Assembly (NCBI GenBank): GCA_963971285.1
Contig: OZ020249.1
Coordinates: 4,650,001 to 4,714,000, forward strand
Origin: Astropecten irregularis
Taxonomy: Eukaryota; Echinodermata; Asteroidea; Paxillosida; Astropectinidae
Length of the DNA: 64,000 bases
Direction: 5' to 3'
The stretch's first letter is position 1. Each line of letters starts with the position of its first letter. The position numbers and the translations under genes are program-made. Shown here piece by piece: positions 44,601 through 54,584 of the stretch. Below the pieces are notes generated by a model. The model did no database searches and was not told where the DNA came from. It was given only the letters and a program-made list of their open reading frames with translations.

Positions 44601-47600
44601 CCTGAGCAAGCATGTGAAGAACAAGTACATTATACAATCATGACATTATTCAAATCTTATGAGACATGTTAAGAATAGGAATTGGCTCAGGAGCTTAGAA
44701 GCTAACATGCCGGTCCAGAAAGCCCCTCCCATGGAACGAAACATGGACAATGAACACATGTTCCTCTCTAAATATCACATTGCACGTTCCCTGTTGCATT
44801 ACTTTCCTATTAGAGCATGCACATTATGTCTGACTCGAATACAAATCATGTCATCATTCAAATCTTACAGGCAAACTGCAATCAAGATCATGACTCACAT
44901 TTTCTCCTTCTTCCTCTGATACTCCTCCATGTCTACCTTCATCTGTTTGGTATTTCTCTGGTACTGACGTAAGCTGGCCGTCTCATAGTCTGTCCCGGAC
45001 AAAGAAAACACCCAAATATTAGAAAGTCTTTCAAATACAGTGGAAGTAAATCAGTTGATCTGAGGAAAAGCTGCATGCCTGTGGAACACCGCTTATCCAA
45101 ACATTTGGCTATACCTAACATGGACCCTTGGCTCCCAATTTAACAAACAATTTCTGTGCAATCCCGGCTTTTTTGTTACAATGGCATTCCGCTGTACATA
45201 AATACAGTGTACATTCACATCCAGCACGCAGTATAAATGGTTGAATGTTTGGTATCCATTCTTAACACTAAAAGACTTACCCCTGTTTCAGACAGGCGTT
45301 CTAGCGTCGCGCCGAACCAAGATTTGAATTAAGTACATAGAGTCTTTTACGGAGCTGTTGCTATGGCCACAAGTTGTTCGTTTGTTTGTAGGCCTAGTTT
45401 TGGCTACTCCAATGTATTAAGTTCGCCTGTCTGAAACCAAAATCTGAATTGGGTCGACCTAGGGTCGCTCCTAAACTATTTAGTTCGGCGCGACCCTGGC
45501 ACGCCTGTCTGAAAAGGGGGTTACTAGGAGAAAAACTACATAAGCTTTCCTCTCTTCTGGAATGGGAAAGTCATATTTTTCAAGGTTCAGGGCAAGCATA
45601 TACAGGGTGTCCCAAAAAAAACGCAACACTTTGTGTCGAGAATTGTTATATGAAAATTAAACTGTTTATCACTTCAATATTTAGATATGTGATACAGTTA
45701 TGTCTTGGCTATCACCATGTACAATTTCAGCAAAATTGGACTAAAATTGAGTGAAAAAACTAAGACTGAATTACCCAACCTCAAAACCCGATTTTCATCT
45801 TTCTTTCATACACATTATGTGTGTATTGACCACTATGCGAGTTATCCTTGCAAATTTGTTTTTAAGGAGTACTCTTTCAATTGGTCATATTTTCGCCAAT
45901 TTCAGCCATAATATGCTCAAATTCTACATGGTGATAGCCAAGACATGGCTGTATCACATATCTGAATCTTGAAGTGATAAACAGTTAAATTTTAACATAA
46001 TGGGTCCCGACACAGTGTTGCGTTTTTTTCTGGGACACCCTGCATAAGAAAAACAAGAAAACGAAAAACAGTGATGCTCCTTTTTAGAGAGCACAATTCG
46101 GAGCCGATGATCATTGTGCTTCACAAGTTAAATGGATTACTACCCCTAATCATTGGGACCCTACAGCATCCCTAAGATCATATCAGCTACCTGGGAAATA
46201 TGTAAAGACCATTGAATTCAAAAATGCAGCTTTTTCAATTGGAACGGGTGAATTCATATAAACCAACTATTAAATCTACCCTCACAGGGCGTTCATTTCG
46301 CCTCCTGGGTAGAGATGACGCCATGATCCTGTGACTGGGCTCGAATCCACAACCTGTGGACTCCTCTACAAAGATTTTACGTCTGACACACCGAGCCACT
46401 GGCAAATAAATGGGGTCATATTTGACGAAGTGGCCACAGAAAAGAAGGATAGGTTTGCGGTGACACCGTGTAATCTCTTCTGTGAGATCGTGTGGTTCTG
46501 AGAAGAACCGTTGATATTATCTCCCGGTCATTCTCCGGAGGACGAACAGACACCCTGTTCGAAACGTCGAGATAATACCAACGGTTCTTCTCAGAACGAT
46601 GGTGTCACCGCAAACTTTTAGTACTTCCACCATGCATAGCTTCAAGTCTTATTTAATGTGGCCACAAGTACTCCACATAGGTCAGGCTGTCATAGACAGA
46701 CTTCTTTTTGTTGGTCTACCACCTCACTCCATCAATTTCATGAGATAGTTTCCGGGCTCTAAGGCTCGTCAGGGTTAGGAGCTTTCCACATGTGAATGTC
46801 TACGATACCTGCAAATCCCTGGTCAGGGTTCTTCTTCTTCTTCTTCTTTTCCAGCCGGTCAGCCTCTTCGGCAGACACTTCCAGCAGCTTCAGTCGGTCG
46901 TAGTCTTGACCCTTAGCTTCAGCCTCCTGGAATACAAGATAAAGAGGACTTGATTTGTAGGGACTCTTGGGGACAGGTTCTTATTATTATCATTATCTAA
47001 TTCTGGTAATGACACCAAGGATTCCTCAAAAGCGCCTTAGGCACTGTAGCTCGAAAGCCTGATGAAACCTTTTTATGGAAAAATTATGAGAAGAAGATAC
47101 AGTTTTAGAGGTGGGAGGAAAACCCCATGTGCAGTAATATTCTGGGTAAAACCCACAGAATCAGGTAGGGACTGAAAACCCAATCCACTTGTGGACTGAG
47201 CCAGACTTGAATCCGGTCCGCAGAGGTGGAAGGCAAAGAAAGAACTGCTACGCCAACCTGAAGTCCCTTCTGGGACAGTGCTTTAAAGGGAGATTTATCA
47301 TAAAGGTCATTCCTTATTTGTTCATGGTTAAAGTGTTAACCTGTATTAACACAGCCCTGGGATCGATTTCACCAAACTCATCGTAACCACTCTCATATTA
47401 TTAGGAGGGCAGGCAATTTGGTTTCTTTTAAATCAAATAAAAAACACATCTTTTTAAACTTGCTTTTAACTTAGTGTAATTGTTTCCCTTTCTAAATATT
47501 TTATCCTTAGTACTTGAATGTTTTAATTTGCTTGTCGGTGTCCTATATTATTTTTAATAATTCTTATTTATTGTGAGTACGTGTTAATCATTCATTTCTG

Positions 47601-50600
47601 GTTTATATGTTTTGTATATTTATATATGTTTTACTGTTTTTATATGTACCTTGACTAAAGTTATTTTTCTCTTCTTTTATTTATTCATAAAAATGCTTTA
47701 ACTATTTAAATGTCTACTTTATTGTACAGCACATTTGAACATGTTTTTATGGAATTTGCGCTTTACAAATGAATAAGTTATTAAATTATTATTATTATAA
47801 CTTACTATCGATCATAGGACTCATAGGATGCATTACAGCCCCATGTAGGATACAATGGGTTATGCTATTTATCTTGAGTTACGATCGATTATAGGGCTTC
47901 GTGAAATTGATCACTGGTAATTTTGAAAATCTCAGCTTTGGCTCGGCCTTCATCTCCAACATCAATAGCCTGAAAATACACACTGCGGTTTTTGGTTGAA
48001 GTTTAAATTCAATTTTCTTGTTCAAAACAGCGTGTCAACTTTGAAACTGTACCTAAAAACTTTCATTTTGACATCAGCACTTTAAGCAGAAGTTTTAAAA
48101 AGGGTAAATTGTCCTTGATTTTTAAAAACTGAATTTAAAATCATTTTTGGATGAAAAATTAGACCATCATAATTCTGCTTCTGTTTTTTTTGTTTACCAA
48201 ATTCTTCATGGATAATAGATCAACAAGCTTCTAAACATTGTGAGTTTTTCAACGCAGTACTATAATCAACCTATTCGTTCCACTTAAAGATACAATACAT
48301 GATTGGTAAAGGTCATAGGACAGCACTCATACTTTGTCCGATCAAACATATACATGAAATGATAAACCTGTGAAAATTTGAGCTCAATCGGGCATCTGAG
48401 TCACAAGAAAATAGTGAAAACCTGACTCAATTTTTCTTATAAAACATGAAGAATGGTTTTGATCTGAACCCAAGATCAAAACTGTTTTCAGTCTTTGTTT
48501 TACTAATTTCTGGATAAATACAGCATTTCAGATGGAAATATTTTAACGGTATGTTTCTACCAGCACCATCTTCATACCTTGAGTGAAAGGGGATAACTAA
48601 AACAACTCAAGTGAGGGTGTCCTTTATGTTTGTTCCAAAAAAAAATTCGAATGAACGATCTTTGGAAAAGACACTAAATCATGATTTCCTTGAAAAACCC
48701 AGCATCTGATGAACAAAGATTTCCCATGGTGATTGTTTGCACTGTTTACAAACTGTTTGAGTCCATTTTCTGTCTCAAACTCAAGAATTTTTTTGGAGGC
48801 CTTGCAAATCCTATACGCTGCCTTTAATAATAAATTGCCCGTATCCACAGCTTTGTTTGGAATGTCGTACCTTTCTCTTTTCGTCATCTTGAAGGATCCA
48901 GTCGGCCCTCTTCCTCTTTGCTTCGTGGTTTGCCGGCAGTTTGAGTCTTCGGTCTTCCTCTACGACTGCAGCATGGTTCAACTTTCTTGCCTCATTCTAA
49001 ATCCAAACAGAAATCAGACATTCCTATTAAGTGGTCACTTCCAAGTGTGCAAGGATTGCATGTCTCAAAGACTCAAAATCAAAAATGTCTCAAAGTTTGT
49101 TTAAAGGTAGTATCATACTTTGGTAGGAAACCAAAACAGAAATGTTCACAGATTTACCTATAACTTGCATCGTACGAAGATGGTGCTGGTAGAAACATAC
49201 CGTTAAATTAGTAAAACAATGACCGTACATCTTTTTGATCTTAAAAGAGAAAAGACTTAAGAAATACTGTGGCTGTTTTTCACTATTTCTCACAAAGTGG
49301 GTAACGTATGGGACAGAAATTAACAATTTGGCCAATCACAACGCGTTATTTAAGGTCCGACAAATTGCCGCCATTTTGTCCGACATAATGGCATGAATTT
49401 TGTATTTTTTAGTGCACACTTTTTGTTGAGTTTACTTTTGTTTTGTATGTACAAGGCAATTCCTTTACAAACCAGAGTTTTATTCTTCACCTTGGTCAGC
49501 GGTGTTAAATATTTCCATTATATTCCTGGCTTTCGATGCCCTGGCTGAAAGTAAAGGTACATTTTTGGCCTTTTGCAAAACCAAAGTCCAACTCAGAGAG
49601 AAGTGTTTATGTGGTTGAGTGTATGTGATTCGTCGCGTGTGGGCGATCGTGACACTTGATGTGCGTTGCTATGGTGGGCGTGGCCTACTGGATCGGTGTA
49701 TTAGAAGGTTGTCCAAGTAAATGCCTCCCAGTTTTCACAGGTTAAACTTTAAATACCAGTAAACATCCACAAAGTGTACATGATAGGTCACATTAAAAAT
49801 GTTAAGTATTTTTTTTATTGTCCGTCAAATGAAATCTAATGTGGATTGGTTTGCTGAAACACCATGTAGGAACCATTCGTACTTTCGCACTTTTATTTCG
49901 TTCGCACTTCTCGTAAGATTTCAATGTTTCGACTAGCCTGAAGTGCGAAAGTATGAACGATTCCTACATGGTGTTTCCGCAAACCGATCCACAAACCACT
50001 TGTCACCATGCAAAACCTCAAATCTTTGATGGAATTCTTTTTAATTTCTCCCCCTTCCCAACCATGCCAACTTCCCTAACATACTGCTTACTGATATCAA
50101 ACAATGATGGAGAGACTACTGCTAGGTATTAAAGATGGAGAATAATGATTTGTAAAAAAATGAAACAAATACAAATCCTCGTTTATAAGACATATAAGAA
50201 CCTTCTCATAATATACAATGGAGCTGTTCTTTTTTTATTATTTAGTAATATTGGAAATAAAATTTGATAGTAATTGTCAATTCTTGGGACTATTTACCCA
50301 CACTGGACGTGGGTGGCGCTATTTAAATTCATGTCAATGTGTGACGTAGTCGAGGGGATACGGTCCACGAACGAACCCACTCGGTGCGCGGGAGTTGTAT
50401 GGGATTTCCAATGAGTTTTGTGTACATGCGGTTTTTGTATGCTAAAACTGTCTGAATCACTGCCCGAATGATCATTAATATCCGATTGGTACATTGATTC
50501 TTCATCGATGCAGTATTCCTACCAAGGACGGTCGCTATGTATCATTTTCAACCATTTTACTTTCGAAATGATTGGAGTGCATGTATTGTGTGTGGGTATG

Positions 50601-53600
50601 TAATATGCAACACACTGTGTATAAATATTCATAAGGAAAGCGAATCCCCTCTTCTACGTCACCAACTTGAGGAAAACATGAATATTCATGATATGTAAAT
50701 GAACCAAAAACGGGCAAAGTCGAGAGAAAATTTATCATTCTTGGCAAATGTGGAACGGTAAAAGGTGGCTTAAAATTCACATCAAGAAACTTCAAATAGT
50801 GAGGATTAATGATATGTTTACCTTAATTGGAGCTAGGTGAAAACAATTTTACGTGAACATCTTATTTTTCGAAATCATTGGAGCCCAGCTTTTAGGCTTG
50901 TGGAGACACCCAAGTACTACACTCGTTATTTTGAAGGACCGGTGAGCATATGGTGTAATTATCATAAATTATTTAAAGGAACATACTAGGGCTGTAAGTT
51001 TACAAATAATTTTGTAACCGGTTACCCGTCTGTTTTTTCGGTTACGGTTACGATTACCCGTATAACAAAGAAAAACAAAGAAATAGGAAGTTTGGGTCTT
51101 TAGGAACTTGGTTGACAACATTCTTTTGTCACAACATTTGGCAGTGGTAGACATAGCAAATTGTTTGGCCTTTGCTTTGCTTAAGCCTGCTGGTCCAAAT
51201 TTCAAAAGATCATTGACATTTTTTCTTTGTGAACTCTAGAAGTGTCTATGTTTCAAAAAGAAGAGGCCATTAAAAAGATTCATGCACTTTTCAATTAACC
51301 TCACTGGGAAAATGTACCCGGGTACACTTTTGAACGGTCGGTTAACCGGTTATCCGGATACAAACTGGGCAGTTCCGTAATTATGTCAACCAAATGGTCA
51401 AAATTCAAAAATCGTTAAAATACCTAAATCATATTGAAGGTCAAAGCATCTAGTTTGGTATAATTATATTCGTTTTTATCAAACATTGATGTTTTCTCAT
51501 AAATTTTTTAGACTGTAATGACTCAAAATGAGTCAAAATACCAATTTTTTGAGCAAAAAGTACATTTAAGATTTTTGTTGCGGATGTACACTCCCAAAAA
51601 TTCCAAGTTCAATGACCTTGCTCAGAGCCTTCTTTTTATTTCAAACAAATAAAGTTTACATTTTTTGAAAGGTGGTAACTGAGTGTCTCTGTTTGATATG
51701 TCTTTACTTTCCACTCCCTATTCAGTATTCAAAAATCATGTCATTTTATCGTTGCGGACGTACAAATTGAATATTTTCACAGTGCACATCCGCAACGTAC
51801 ATCCGCAACAATGAACATTGAGAATTCTAACCTGAAGGTAAAGGTTGAGGTTAATTTCTCTGCTGATTTTCTTTAGTTTGGTTCCTCTTCCAAACAAAAC
51901 TCTATCAGTTTCGATCAAAGGTCTGTACACTTCAGAGCAATTGTGATGAAAACGCAAGCACATGAAAAGTACGCTTTCTGTGAATACGTCCGCAACGGGG
52001 GTGTTTTTGTGATGTGCTGCGCAAACCGTGAATGGGATTGGAATAAAATGTTCAGGTTTTATACTTCTATCGGAGATACTTAAAATGCAAAGTGCTCAAA
52101 ATCCAAAAGCCTCAATAAATTTGAAGATCTGGGTTCTCAAATTCTCTGAAATGCCGCAACTACGGAACTGCCCAACTGCAGCCTTAGAACATACTGATAA
52201 ATTAATTTACCCTTCGTAACTTGAGATTCCTAAACCTCTTCATCTGCTCAGCTCTCTTCTCAGCAGGAGTTTTCATCTTCTCATCATCGCTCTTGCTAGT
52301 GCTGCTAGTGCTACTGCTGCTGGAACTTGTTGATGGTAATGATGAAGAAGGATCCGAGTCTGCCATCTGAGGAATATGAATCAGGAATAGGATTTAATAT
52401 CACAGCAGAAATTACTCAAAAAAATTTGAATAACATTTGGGGGAAGGATTTCTAGTGATGGACAATACAGATTACAGAAAAATACTGGATGAAAGTAAAT
52501 GATTAACTGATATTTCAGCTACCATACCGACGGTACCGGTATAAAACACTGGGATTGCATACCGGAACCCGAAATGTGAGTTTTATTTGACATTTTTGAC
52601 ATACAATGATACACTTTAAAGTTCAAAACTGCGACAGCAGCCATAATTTTCTCTCAAATTATTCTGCCATGCACACCAGTTCAGTCCCATAGGTTTTGTG
52701 GACATGCATCAAAGACAAAGTGTTGTCCCACAGCGAAAAATCCCTTACACGAATTGGCACGCAACCGCCGAAAGAGGGCGTCATGATCATCTCATTATGT
52801 GACGTCATCACACTGACCAAAAATTAAAGTTTTCATGAATGAAACTGACGCACATGGGCACATACTCAGCAATGCCCACTCGAATCATTGCCACATCGAC
52901 AGACCTCGCCACGATCTTTTGAATGGTACCAAAAACGTACAAATTTGTACATTTCTTCAACCTTTTGACCATTTTTTGTGAGATCACCCGACGTTCAAGA
53001 ACTCACAAATTCCGCGGTCGTATTTGAACTTTGGTAAGCTGTATTTTTGTTGCCATTTTACCGCGAAACCACGCCACCGTTTGAGTGTGATTGTTGGGTC
53101 GTTGAATTTTCATATAACGTGTGTTGGGTCTATTGGTTGTGTATACTGAGAGCGCCACATGAATATGCATAGAAATGCATGGTCACCCGGAGATATCGTA
53201 CGGCCGATCTTTGATCGTTGCGTAGTCGTACACCGTGTGTGTTTGAATAGGCACATCGCGTGATGCGTGCTCCGTACGTGCCTGCAACAGCCCTGCGTGT
53301 GTGCGTAATGAGTTGGGCCAGCACATGGTTTCCGTGACGTCACGAGCACTGCCTTGCGCGTTGACCAATCAGCACGGCGCTTGTCACACACGGCACTGTT
53401 TCCTTCCGTGTTACAGTACATATGGGGAATTTTTCGCTGTGTCGTATCCATTGAATTTTAGGGGGTATTTTCGCGTGGCGGGGTATTCTGCAATTGCTTC
53501 AAAATCTAAAAACACCAAGGAAAAAGCTGAAATAGTTCTAGCTACATAACGTTAGCACTTTAAGCAGGTACGGTGTACAAAAACTAAAAGCTGAAATTAT

Positions 53601-54033
53601 GAGTTAAAATCTAAACAAAAAACAACCCCCCCCCCCCCCACAAATCAGATTAAAATCTAAAGGCTTCACATCCCTGTTAAATTAAGGAAAGGATTCAACA
53701 CAAACCACGTGGATGGCTCTAGTAATAGTAATAGTACTGTAAGTGTAATAGGCCTAGTGATACCGATTTTAAAATCGTTTGAAATGCGACAGCCAATTTT
53801 TTCACGTAAATGGTAAAGTTCAAAATGTCATACACGGAGAAGCGATAATGGCAAAAGAGAAAAAATACATTTATCTGTCGACCAAACGGCATTTAATTCA
53901 TTCACAGAGAAACAGCGAAGCCTTAACAACGCATATTATTAATTATGTAGAACAAATATGTTGAGTAAACCTAATTTTTAAGCACAAATTACGTAAACGT
54001 AGATAAATATTCGTCACTCACGGATGTCGCCAT
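41700..54033 (-). CDS. SYF2: Pre-mRNA-splicing factor SYF2
   Basis: SYF2 is a small nuclear NTC-associated spliceosome protein. Seven minus-strand exons join in phase: 54022-54033, 52211-52366, 48871-48996, 46809-46926, 44899-44989, 42667-42765 and 41700-41865. They total 768 nt or 255 residues (human about 243). Exon 1 encodes only MATS before donor GTGAGT. Exon 2 begins ATGGCAGACTCGG and holds a Ser-rich tract (residues about 10-30), then [17 protein letters not shown]. Conserved parts follow: [20 protein letters not shown] and PAN (57-79), [20 protein letters not shown] (near 103), [40 protein letters not shown], and the C-terminus [20 protein letters not shown] with [16 protein letters not shown]. 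The C-terminal match to human is nearly exact. The second ATG, at the start of exon 2, could serve as an alternative start. It is tail to tail with CDC5L and head to head with TAF12. Confidence 0.95.
41949..42030 (-). repeat. tRNA-derived SINE (family V), minus strand
   Basis: On the minus strand: TTGGTAGAGCGCATGTACCG, B box GGTTCGAATCCCGCTCCAGT, then tail TTTTTCTTTGTTCACTTTTC. It directly abuts a plus-strand copy. Confidence 0.85.
42035..42262 (+). repeat. tRNA-derived SINE (family V), best full-length copy
   Basis: The leader is GATCCCTGGGGTGTGGCGGT. The A-box region is TGGCTCAGTTGGTAGAGCGC and the B box is GGTTCGAATCCCGCTCCAGT. The tail runs TTTTTCTTTGTTCACTTTTC to CTTGTGGTTATTTC. It lies in a SYF2 intron. 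Confidence 0.9.
42293..42628 (-). mobile_element. Family A MITE in SYF2 intron
   Basis: AAAGGTAATATCATACTTAAA faces CAAAGTATGATACTACCTTTT. It ends about 40 bp from the donor of SYF2 exon 6. Confidence 0.85.
42865..43239. mobile_element. Family H MITE, inserted in another repeat
   Basis: ATGGACCTTATCGGAGATAG faces CTATCTCCGATAAGGTCCAT. The flanks (ending ATGGAACAAAATATGGA, resuming CAATGAACACATAATCC) are the two halves of the repeat found uninterrupted near 44094-44210 and 44660-44790. Confidence 0.85.
43478..43788. mobile_element. MITE candidate with GACATCATGACAGGTACTT ends
   Basis: GATGTCATGACAGGTACTTG faces AAGTACCTGTCATGATGTCC. GCTAGCTAGC motifs lie next to both ends. Confidence 0.65.
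44094..44800 (+). repeat. Two direct copies of a ~130-bp repeat around a SINE pair
   Basis: The text from AGATGTTAAGAATAGGAATT through AGAAAGCCCCTCCCATGGAA occurs near 44094 and again near 44665. A third copy, split by a MITE, starts near 42787. Confidence 0.75.
44369..44617. repeat. Perfect 74-bp inverted repeat of a tRNA-like SINE head
   Basis: The arms 44369-44442 and 44544-44617 are exact inverses. Each holds GCCTAGCAGGTGAAGGCATC and the B box GGGTTCGAATCCC on its sense strand. No 7-bp acceptor stem can be drawn, so these are SINE-like and not tRNA genes. Confidence 0.85.
45280..45520. mobile_element. 241-bp MITE, PIF/Harbinger-like by TTA duplication
   Basis: CCCCTGTTTCAGACAGGCG faces CGCCTGTCTGAAAAGGGG. 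TTA flanks both sides (45277-45279 and 45521-45523). TCGCGCCGAAC near each end extends the inverted repeat. Confidence 0.8.
45603..46042. mobile_element. 440-bp MITE with CAGGGTGTCCCA ends
   Basis: CAGGGTGTCCCAAAAAAAAC faces GTTTTTTTCTGGGACACCCTG. Inverted similarity continues inward for about 130 bp (for example TGTTTATCACTTCA near 45663 against its inverse near 45972). Confidence 0.9.
46453..46615. mobile_element. Hairpin resembling a Penelope-like element terminus
   Basis: The arms 46453-46523 and 46569-46615 pair: GTTTGCGGTGACACC, GTTCTGAGAAGAACCGTTG and ATTATCTC against their inverses. The left arm carries about 25 extra bases. The loop holds GGAGGACGAACAG and CTGTTCGAAACGTC, a stem followed by GAAAC and GTC as in hammerhead ribozymes of Penelope-like elements. 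No reverse transcriptase is nearby. Confidence 0.55.
47356..47917. mobile_element. Family E MITE interrupted by ~400 bp of AT-rich DNA
   Basis: CTGGGATCGATTTCACCAAA near 47357 faces GGGCTTCGTGAAATTGATCA near 47900. Its ends match 59527-59677. The interior 47400-47790 is unrelated to that copy. Confidence 0.65.
48288..48828 (+). mobile_element. Full-length family B/C MITE
   Basis: It starts AAGATACAATACATGATTGG and ends CTTGCAAATCCTATACGCTG then CCTTT. It combines a complete B half and a complete C half. It ends about 45 bp from the donor of SYF2 exon 3. Confidence 0.75.
49103..49325 (+). mobile_element. Family A MITE, right-truncated
   Basis: It starts AAAGGTAGTATCATACTTTGG and matches the family up to the CACAAAGTGGGTAACGTATG segment. 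The right terminus is missing. Confidence 0.75.
49840..49993. mobile_element. 154-bp hairpin MITE
   Basis: TGTGGATTGGTTTGCTGAAA faces TTTCCGCAAACCGATCCACA. The arms are about 52 bp with few mismatches, and the spacer is about 50 bp. Confidence 0.85.
50000..51560. other. SYF2 intron 2, little recognisable
   Basis: Mostly AT-rich sequence. Two pairs of short inverted segments (GTGACGTAGTCGAGGGGATA near 50341 against text near 50645; GGTTACC/GGTTAACC motifs near 51020 and 51345) hint at degraded MITEs. Confidence 0.4.
52729..53441. mobile_element. Possible TIR element upstream of SYF2 exon 2
   Basis: CACAGCGAAAAATCCC faces GGGAATTTTTCGCTGTG. Only about 17 bp of the ends pair convincingly. It lies in SYF2 intron 1. 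Confidence 0.4.
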
Positions 54034-54301
54034 TTTGGAAATGCTGTTCGGTTGTTTGATCACGTGCTTTCCAATTTATTCAATTTAAATTGAATTAAAG
54101 ATATTTTCAGTAAACTGAAACCACAGAAATCAGTCCCATTTCCAAATACAAGTTTATTTTACAAAAATTTTATGAATTCAGTTGTATTTGTTGCAAAAAA
54201 ATGATTACTAAATAAACACAATTATTGGAGGAATTCTCCAAAGAATACCGAGTGAGGGCGTTTGTTATTTTATAATCGCGGAACTTCGAATTGGACTTAC
54301 G
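54034..54301. promoter_or_regulatory. Candidate bidirectional SYF2/TAF12 promoter
   Basis: The SYF2 start codon is at 54033 on the minus strand. On the plus strand, TTTTATAATCGCGG near 54268 precedes TTGGACTTACG followed by GTACGT at 54302, a plausible donor of a non-coding first TAF12 exon. TAF12's first coding exon has an upstream acceptor (GTTTAG, ending 54246+2000, i.e. 56246), so a 5' untranslated exon is expected. Confidence 0.4.
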
Positions 54302-54488
54302 GTACGTAGGTTATTTTTAGCACTATTTTTCTCTAAGCAGAAGACATAAAACACTGTGATCGAAAAGTGTTGTAAATTGTATTATTCGTGGTTTGATTTA
54401 ACCTCGGATCTTTTTGAAAAATTCATCTAGAAATTAAAATAATATTAAATTTATGATTGCCCAGCCAGTTCCATATCATCATTCATTC

Positions 54489-54584
54489 TAGCTGCAGTAA
54501 CTGTAGCCCTATATTACTCCTGACGTTGTTGTCGTATACGACAACAACGTCAGGAGTAATATAGGGCTACAGTTACTGCAGCTA
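54489..54584. repeat. Perfect 96-bp palindrome, no spacer
   Basis: The 48-bp arms are exact inverses, centred between 54536 and 54537 (CGTATACG). The arm begins TAGCTGCAGTAACTGTAGCC. A CATTCATT direct repeat flanks it (54480-54488 and 54585-54592). Confidence 0.97.

Noticed and set aside
44369-44617. tRNA genes
   Set aside because: B-box text is present, but no acceptor stem pairs and the anticodon loop is the wrong size; it is better explained as SINE heads.
46559-46600. Functional hammerhead ribozyme
   Set aside because: The conserved CUGANGA box is altered and an extra base separates it from stem II, so only a degraded relative is claimed.
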